DNA of 10,332 nt from Holophagaceae bacterium (GTDB lineage Bacteria; Acidobacteriota; Holophagae; Holophagales; Holophagaceae). The notes below the pieces were generated by a model. The model searched no databases. It was not told the DNA's origin and worked only from the letters and a program-made list of their open reading frames with translations. This document shows, piece after piece, positions 6,927-10,332 of the stretch. Both the position numbers and the translations under genes were made by a program. The stretch is from NCBI GenBank assembly GCA_025353305.1, contig JANXQX010000068.1:1-10332 (forward strand), read 5' to 3'. Numbering within the stretch: the first letter of the stretch is position 1; each line of letters begins with the position of its first letter.

Positions 6927-7129
6927 GGGATTTGCCTCCAGGATCTGCGCCGAGTATAGATCCAGAGGCAGGCAAAGGGCCAGACGCACCTGGAAGAGCG
7001 GCCAAGCATGCATGGAATCTGGACAGGCCGACCCTGAGCGGAATACCGGCAAGTCGGGCTGGCGCTTCTAGCCACATCCGCCAAAAAAATAAACCATGTT
7101 AGGATCCGAACCGCACCCAACCAGAGTCC
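6927..7129. other. Divergent intergenic region before the regulatory module
   Basis: These 203 bp separate the divergent DUF4339 and FHA-GAF-PP2C genes and should hold both promoters. It contains GGAGG (6935-6939, minus strand) and the TATACT candidate. On the plus strand only a TAGGAT (7100-7105) resembles a -10 box, with no -35 partner. No gene is seen. Confidence 0.6.
6953..6958 (-). promoter_or_regulatory. Possible -10 box for the DUF4339 gene
   Basis: The minus strand reads TATACT, 5 of 6 matches to TATAAT, 26 bases before the ATG, leaving room for a short leader with the ribosome site. It lies inside an inverted repeat, GGATCT (6941-6946) and AGATCC (6958-6963). No good -35 box is seen at 16-18 bases, so this is tentative. 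Confidence 0.3.
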
Positions 7130-9217
7130 ATGACCCTTTTCAAGATCCACATCGCAGGGCGCCCGCCCATCGGCATCGGGCATGAAGCGCCCGTGGTGTC
7201 GGTGGGCCGGGCTTCCACAAACGACATCACGATCATCGACGACAGCCTCTCGCGGCTGCATGCCAGGATCACAATCAGGGAGGGCACGGCGAGCGTGGAG
7301 GACCTGGGTTCCATGAATGGCACCCAGGTCAACGGCGTACGCATCACTGGCCGGCAGCCCCTGAAAGTTGGCGACGTGATCCGCTTCGGAAACGTCGAGG
7401 CCACCCTGTCCCAGGACCAATCCTCCAAGGTGGTGATCGAGTACAAGGATTCCCCGGACCTCCCCCGGAGCACCATCGTCATGTCGGCGGAAATGCTCCG
7501 CAGCGGGCTTCTGGGTCCGGCCACGCCCGGTACGGATCGTTGGCCACGGGCGATGTCCGTGCTCCAGGGCCTCACCCTGGGACTGATCCGCGATGTCTCG
7601 GCGCAGCAGCTCCTTGAAGACCTGGTGGAAAAGCTGTTCGACTTTCTCGAGGCCGAGCACGGCGTCGTGCTGCTGAAGGACGCTTCGGGCGAGGTGGAAC
7701 CGGTGGTGGTCCGCACGCGGAAGGGCCGCGCCTCCAAGGAGGACATCCGCCTCTCCCACACCCTGGTGGAAGCGGCCCTGGAACGCAGGGAAGCCATCCT
7801 CCTGCGGGAAGGAGGTGGTGATGCCGCACTTGCATCAAGAAGCCTCATCATCAGCGGCGTGACCACGGCCATCGTCACACCCCTGGAGGCCGGCGGCGAG
7901 GTGATCGGTCTGCTGTACTTCGACGCTTTCCTCACGAGAAAGCCCTTCGACGAGGACGACCTGCGCCTGGTGACCGTGCTGGCGCACGTCGCCGCGGCCA
8001 AGATCCAGAATGCGAAACTCGCCGAGGAGGTCCAGAAGAAGCGGGTCCTGGAGCAGGAGATGGCCATCGCCCGCACCATCCAGCAGCGCCTGCTGCCCCA
8101 CAAGACACCCCACGAGGGCGCCTTCCAGCTTTTCGCGACACTGCGCTCCGCGAAGGAAGTCGGCGGGGATCTCTTTGATTATTTCTGGGATGAGCAGCGG
8201 CTTTTTTTCTGTATCGGAGATGTCTCCGGAAAGGGCGTGCCCGCCGCCCTTGTCATGGCCCTGACGAAGACCCTGTTCCGCGCCAATGCGGCCTTCCTGG
8301 ACGACCCGGCCCAGATGATGGCCGCGGTGAACGTCAGACTCTACGAGGAGACCGATCCGACGATGTTCGTGACGGCCTTCTGCGGGTTCCTGGACCTGGA
8401 ATCCGGCCGGCTCGTCTACAGCAATGCGGGCCACGACCGGCCCCTGATCCTGAGGCCGGGCAGTCCCCTGCGCACTCTGGAAGCCAAGCCCGGGCTGGCC
8501 TTGGGCGTCTTCCCAAAATTCAGCTATCCCCTTCAGGAGGAGCTGCTCGCACCGGGGGATTCCCTCATCCTGTATACGGACGGAGTGACCGAGGCCGTTG
8601 ATCCTGCCACGCAGCTTTTCGGTCTGGCGCGCCTTGAAGCCGCGATGGATGCCTTGGCACCCTCCGACCCGGAGGGCATCGTGCGCGCCCTCATCGAAGC
8701 GGTGGACGGCTTCGCGAAGGACGCGCCCCAGGCGGACGACATCACCACCCTCTGCATCCGCTACCTGGGGGACAAGGCCTCGTTGAATTCCGATGGGAAA
8801 GGCATTACCGTCTCCACCGGCACTTTCGCGCGTGAAGCCGCCTCCCTGGGTGGCGTCATCGCACTGGCGGATGAGTTCATCACCCGCAATAAGCTTGGTG
8901 AAACACCCAGGTATCTTCTGGAATTCGTTTTGGAAGAGCTCTTCACCAACATGGTGAAGTACAACCCTGACGGAGGAGGCCGGATCTCGGTGGAGTTGGC
9001 GATCCAAGGACCAGAGCTGATGATTCTATTGTCAGACCCGGACTGCCCGCGCTTTGATATCCGCTCAGACGCCCCCGAGGTGGATCCCATGCAGACACTG
9101 GACCCCCGCACACCCGGCGGGCTGGGCATCCACCTGGTGAAGAAGATGGTGGACCGCATCGAATACGACCACCTGGACCGGGTCGGCACGATCCGGCTTT
9201 TCAAGAGATTGGAGTGA
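7130..9217 (+). CDS. FHA-GAF-PP2C phosphatase-HATPase regulator (fused RsbU/SpoIIE-like phosphatase and RsbW-like kinase)
   Basis: A 695-residue soluble regulator. Residues 1-100 are an FHA phosphothreonine-binding domain (Gly26-Arg27, SRLH 41-44, SMNGT 61-65, NG 68-69). Residues 145-290 are a GAF sensor domain. A helical linker with the typical EMAIARTIQQRLLP (310-323) leads to a PP2C/SpoIIE phosphatase at 330-547: GGDLFD (345-350), GDVSGKGVPAAL (363-374), YTDGVTEA (482-489), ADDIT (535-539), with metal-binding aspartates at 347, 364, 484 and 536 or 537. Residues 560-692 are an HATPase domain with N box EELFTN (602-607) and G2 box PGGLGIHL (662-669). The G1 box reads DPDCPRFD and lacks the usual glycine. 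The expected role is to set the phosphorylation of a STAS protein, here encoded 3 bp downstream, in response to a GAF ligand and an FHA-bound phosphoprotein. No transmembrane segment is seen. The start fits the FHA fold, although its ribosome site is weak. Confidence 0.93.
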   Translation: MTLFKIHIAGRPPIGIGHEAPVVSVGRASTNDITIIDDSLSRLHARITIREGTASVEDLGSMNGTQVNGVRITGRQPLKVGDVIRFGNVEATLSQDQSSKVVIEYKDSPDLPRSTIVMSAEMLRSGLLGPATPGTDRWPRAMSVLQGLTLGLIRDVSAQQLLEDLVEKLFDFLEAEHGVVLLKDASGEVEPVVVRTRKGRASKEDIRLSHTLVEAALERREAILLREGGGDAALASRSLIISGVTTAIVTPLEAGGEVIGLLYFDAFLTRKPFDEDDLRLVTVLAHVAAAKIQNAKLAEEVQKKRVLEQEMAIARTIQQRLLPHKTPHEGAFQLFATLRSAKEVGGDLFDYFWDEQRLFFCIGDVSGKGVPAALVMALTKTLFRANAAFLDDPAQMMAAVNVRLYEETDPTMFVTAFCGFLDLESGRLVYSNAGHDRPLILRPGSPLRTLEAKPGLALGVFPKFSYPLQEELLAPGDSLILYTDGVTEAVDPATQLFGLARLEAAMDALAPSDPEGIVRALIEAVDGFAKDAPQADDITTLCIRYLGDKASLNSDGKGITVSTGTFAREAASLGGVIALADEFITRNKLGETPRYLLEFVLEELFTNMVKYNPDGGGRISVELAIQGPELMILLSDPDCPRFDIRSDAPEVDPMQTLDPRTPGGLGIHLVKKMVDRIEYDHLDRVGTIRLFKRLE

Positions 9218-9220
9218 CCC

Positions 9221-9505
9221 ATGCTTGAAATAAGTGAAGGACCCAACGGCGAAATCCTCCTTGCCGGACGCTTCGATGCCTCCCAGATGGAGGTGGCGAA
9301 GGGGGCATTCCTGCAGCTCACGGAAGGGAAGACGGTCGACTTCTCCAAGCTGGACTACATCTCCAGCGCGGGGCTGGGGATCCTCCTCGCCGCCCAGAAG
9401 AGTCTGAGCGACAAAGGACAGGGGTTGAAGCTCATCCACGTCAACGGCCACATACGAGACGTCTTCAGGCTGTCGGGCTTCGACCAGATCTTCGACATCG
9501 CGTGA
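9221..9505 (+). CDS. STAS-domain anti-anti-sigma factor (SpoIIAA/RsbV type)
   Basis: A 94-residue single-domain cytoplasmic protein of normal family length. The conserved phosphorylation loop reads DYISSAGLGILLAA (45-58); by alignment on the SxGLG core Ser49 is the likely phosphosite. Unphosphorylated proteins of this type bind a kinase or anti-sigma factor and release its target. The gene starts 3 bp after the phosphatase/kinase gene, and its GGAG ribosome site (9211-9214) overlaps the upstream coding end, so the two are surely one operon and probably translationally coupled. Its partner phosphatase and kinase are therefore most likely the two C-terminal domains of the upstream protein. Confidence 0.93.
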   Translation: MLEISEGPNGEILLAGRFDASQMEVAKGAFLQLTEGKTVDFSKLDYISSAGLGILLAAQKSLSDKGQGLKLIHVNGHIRDVFRLSGFDQIFDIA

Positions 9506-9566
9506 ACCGCGCTTGCCGGAGGCCCGGCCATGGGCGAGCCAACTTTTCCCGCGGGGGACCGTAGTT

Positions 9567-10118
9567 ATGTTCGAGGAGGAATCTGATTCCGCGATCGTGG
9601 ATCGCTGCCGAAAGGGAGATGTCGAGGCCTTCGGGACCCTCGTGGACCGTTACCAGCGGCCCATCTTCCACGCGGTCCTGCATTCGGTCTGGAACTACGA
9701 GGATGCCCGTGAAATATGTCAGCAAAGTTTCCTGAAGGCCTTTGAACACCTCGACACCTTCGATACCAACCTCAAATTCTTCAGCTGGATATACAGAATC
9801 GCCATGAACGAATCCATCAACCATCTGAGATCCCGGCGGGCTTCCGAGCCCCTGCAGGATGAAGCTGCCTACCCCGGCGCCGCACCGGATCCCCAGGAGG
9901 CCTTCGAGGCCCTTCAGCGCACCAACGCGGTGCACAGGGCCATGGCAGCACTGGAAGACAAGTACCGCGCGGTGCTGATCCTCTGCCACATCTTGCAACT
10001 TTCCTACCGCGACGCGGCGGAATCCTTGAACCTAGAGGAAAAGACCGTCAAGTCAAGGCTCTTCTCGGCCCGGCAACTGCTGCGCGAACAACTGGAGGTC
10101 ATGGGCCATGCTGGCTGA
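9567..10118 (+). CDS. ECF-type RNA polymerase sigma factor
   Basis: A 183-residue sigma-70 family protein of the extracytoplasmic-function group, with region 2 at about 24-92 (AFGTLVDRYQRPIF, DAREICQQSFLKAFEHL, FFSWIYRIAMNESINHLRSRR) and region 4 at about 121-172 (ALEDKYRAVLILCHI, YRDAAESLNLEEKTVKSRLFSAR). Region 3 is absent, as expected. The start at 9567 is chosen because GGGGGA lies about 8 bases upstream and region 2 begins at the usual distance; an earlier in-frame TTG at 9513 adds 18 residues without family character. It lies 61 bp after the STAS gene in the same direction, so it may be part of that operon or have its own promoter. It directs polymerase to a stress- or envelope-type regulon that cannot be named here. 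Confidence 0.93.
   Translation: MFEEESDSAIVDRCRKGDVEAFGTLVDRYQRPIFHAVLHSVWNYEDAREICQQSFLKAFEHLDTFDTNLKFFSWIYRIAMNESINHLRSRRASEPLQDEAAYPGAAPDPQEAFEALQRTNAVHRAMAALEDKYRAVLILCHILQLSYRDAAESLNLEEKTVKSRLFSARQLLREQLEVMGHAG
10094..10098 (+). promoter_or_regulatory. Ribosome binding site inside the sigma gene
   Basis: GGAGG lies within the last codons of the sigma gene, 9 bases before the ATG at 10108. It supports this start and coupled translation of the following gene. Confidence 0.7.
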
Positions 10119-10332
10119 TCCGAAGGGGCTCGCCCCCCGGGCGCTGGAACTCCTCCACAAAGTGGCGGATTGTTCTGCGGATCCGCAGGAGCTGGAGGAA
10201 TGGGCTCAATTGCTCACCACCTCTCCCGCACTGCGACCGGAGTTCGAAGCCGTCAAACGGCTGGTGCGGCAACTGGACGCGCTGCCCATGGTGGAGCCGC
10301 CCAGCTCTCTCAAGTCGGGCATCCTGCAGGAG
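10108..10332 (+). CDS. Probable anti-sigma factor, N-terminal 75 residues (cut by the right edge)
   Basis: The frame is open from the ATG at 10108 to the window end. It overlaps the sigma gene by 11 bases, and the GGAGG site lies inside that gene, a layout typical of sigma/anti-sigma pairs made in fixed ratio. The visible part is mostly helical and charged (RALELLHKVA, ELEEWAQLL, EFEAVKRLVRQLDALP) and ends in PPSSLKSGILQE, a pattern common in the cytoplasmic part of anti-sigma proteins just before a membrane helix. The zinc motif HxxxCxxC is not present in these residues. The role rests on position and general look; the decisive membrane or other C-terminal domain lies outside the window. Confidence 0.65.
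   Translation, partial: MLADPKGLAPRALELLHKVADCSADPQELEEWAQLLTTSPALRPEFEAVKRLVRQLDALPMVEPPSSLKSGILQE

Noticed and set aside
6156..7052. Longer start of the DUF4339 protein at 7052
   Set aside because: The strong GGAGG site and the immediate start of the domain favour 6926; the 42 extra residues have no family character.
7040..7071. GGAATA ... TCTA as an ECF-type self-promoter before the regulatory module
   Set aside because: The spacing of about 21 bases is longer than the usual 16-17, and both boxes are partial matches.
7835..9007. Minus-strand frame of 390 codons
   Set aside because: It is antisense to the FHA-GAF-PP2C-HATPase gene, which shows conserved motifs throughout.
9515..9528. GCCGG/CCGGC hairpin between the STAS and sigma genes
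   Set aside because: A 5-bp stem without an adjacent T run; not enough for a terminator, so the operon may well read through.

Overview
The window is GC-rich, apart from one AT-rich island, and looks like ordinary chromosomal DNA of a soil, sediment or water bacterium. The mix is a secreted beta-rich protein, a DUF4339/GYF_2 membrane protein, a secreted M20D amidohydrolase and an FHA-GAF-PP2C-HATPase regulator beside an ECF sigma factor. This would fit an Acidobacteriota genome of the Holophaga/Geothrix type. That assignment is a judgement from gene content, not from a marker gene. I saw no tRNA, rRNA, CRISPR array, transposase or phage gene.

Left part (1-2933): a long minus-strand frame starts at 1346 and runs open through the left edge. 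It encodes at least 448 residues of an exported protein I cannot name. A 462-bp divergent intergenic region follows; its core (1441-1660) is about 30% GC by hand count and holds hairpin-forming inverted repeats. It leads to a plus-strand FabH-type ketosynthase gene (1809-2933) with the Cys-His-Asn triad and a C-terminal extension.

Middle part (2980-6926, all minus strand): in transcription order these are a DUF4339-linker-membrane protein (6926-6156), a group II PLP-dependent amino-acid decarboxylase (6112-4667, 43 bp downstream and possibly co-transcribed), and a secreted M20D amidohydrolase (4218-2980). A 448-bp gap before the amidohydrolase carries a 272-bp element. It is bounded by near-identical 29-nt inverted repeats made of CGCCAAGA units, and it contains a palindrome with a perfect 18-bp stem plus two smaller hairpins.

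Right part (7130-10332, plus strand): a regulatory module. One 695-residue protein joins FHA, GAF, PP2C-type phosphatase and RsbW-like HATPase domains. It is followed after 3 bp by a STAS anti-anti-sigma protein, then by an ECF sigma factor, and then by an overlapping partial gene in the position of an anti-sigma factor. The likely logic is partner switching: the fused phosphatase/kinase sets the phosphorylation of the STAS serine, and the STAS protein controls a sigma/anti-sigma or other target. The kinase G1 box is atypical, so the kinase half may be altered. This module and the inverted-repeat element are the two parts most worth a second look.
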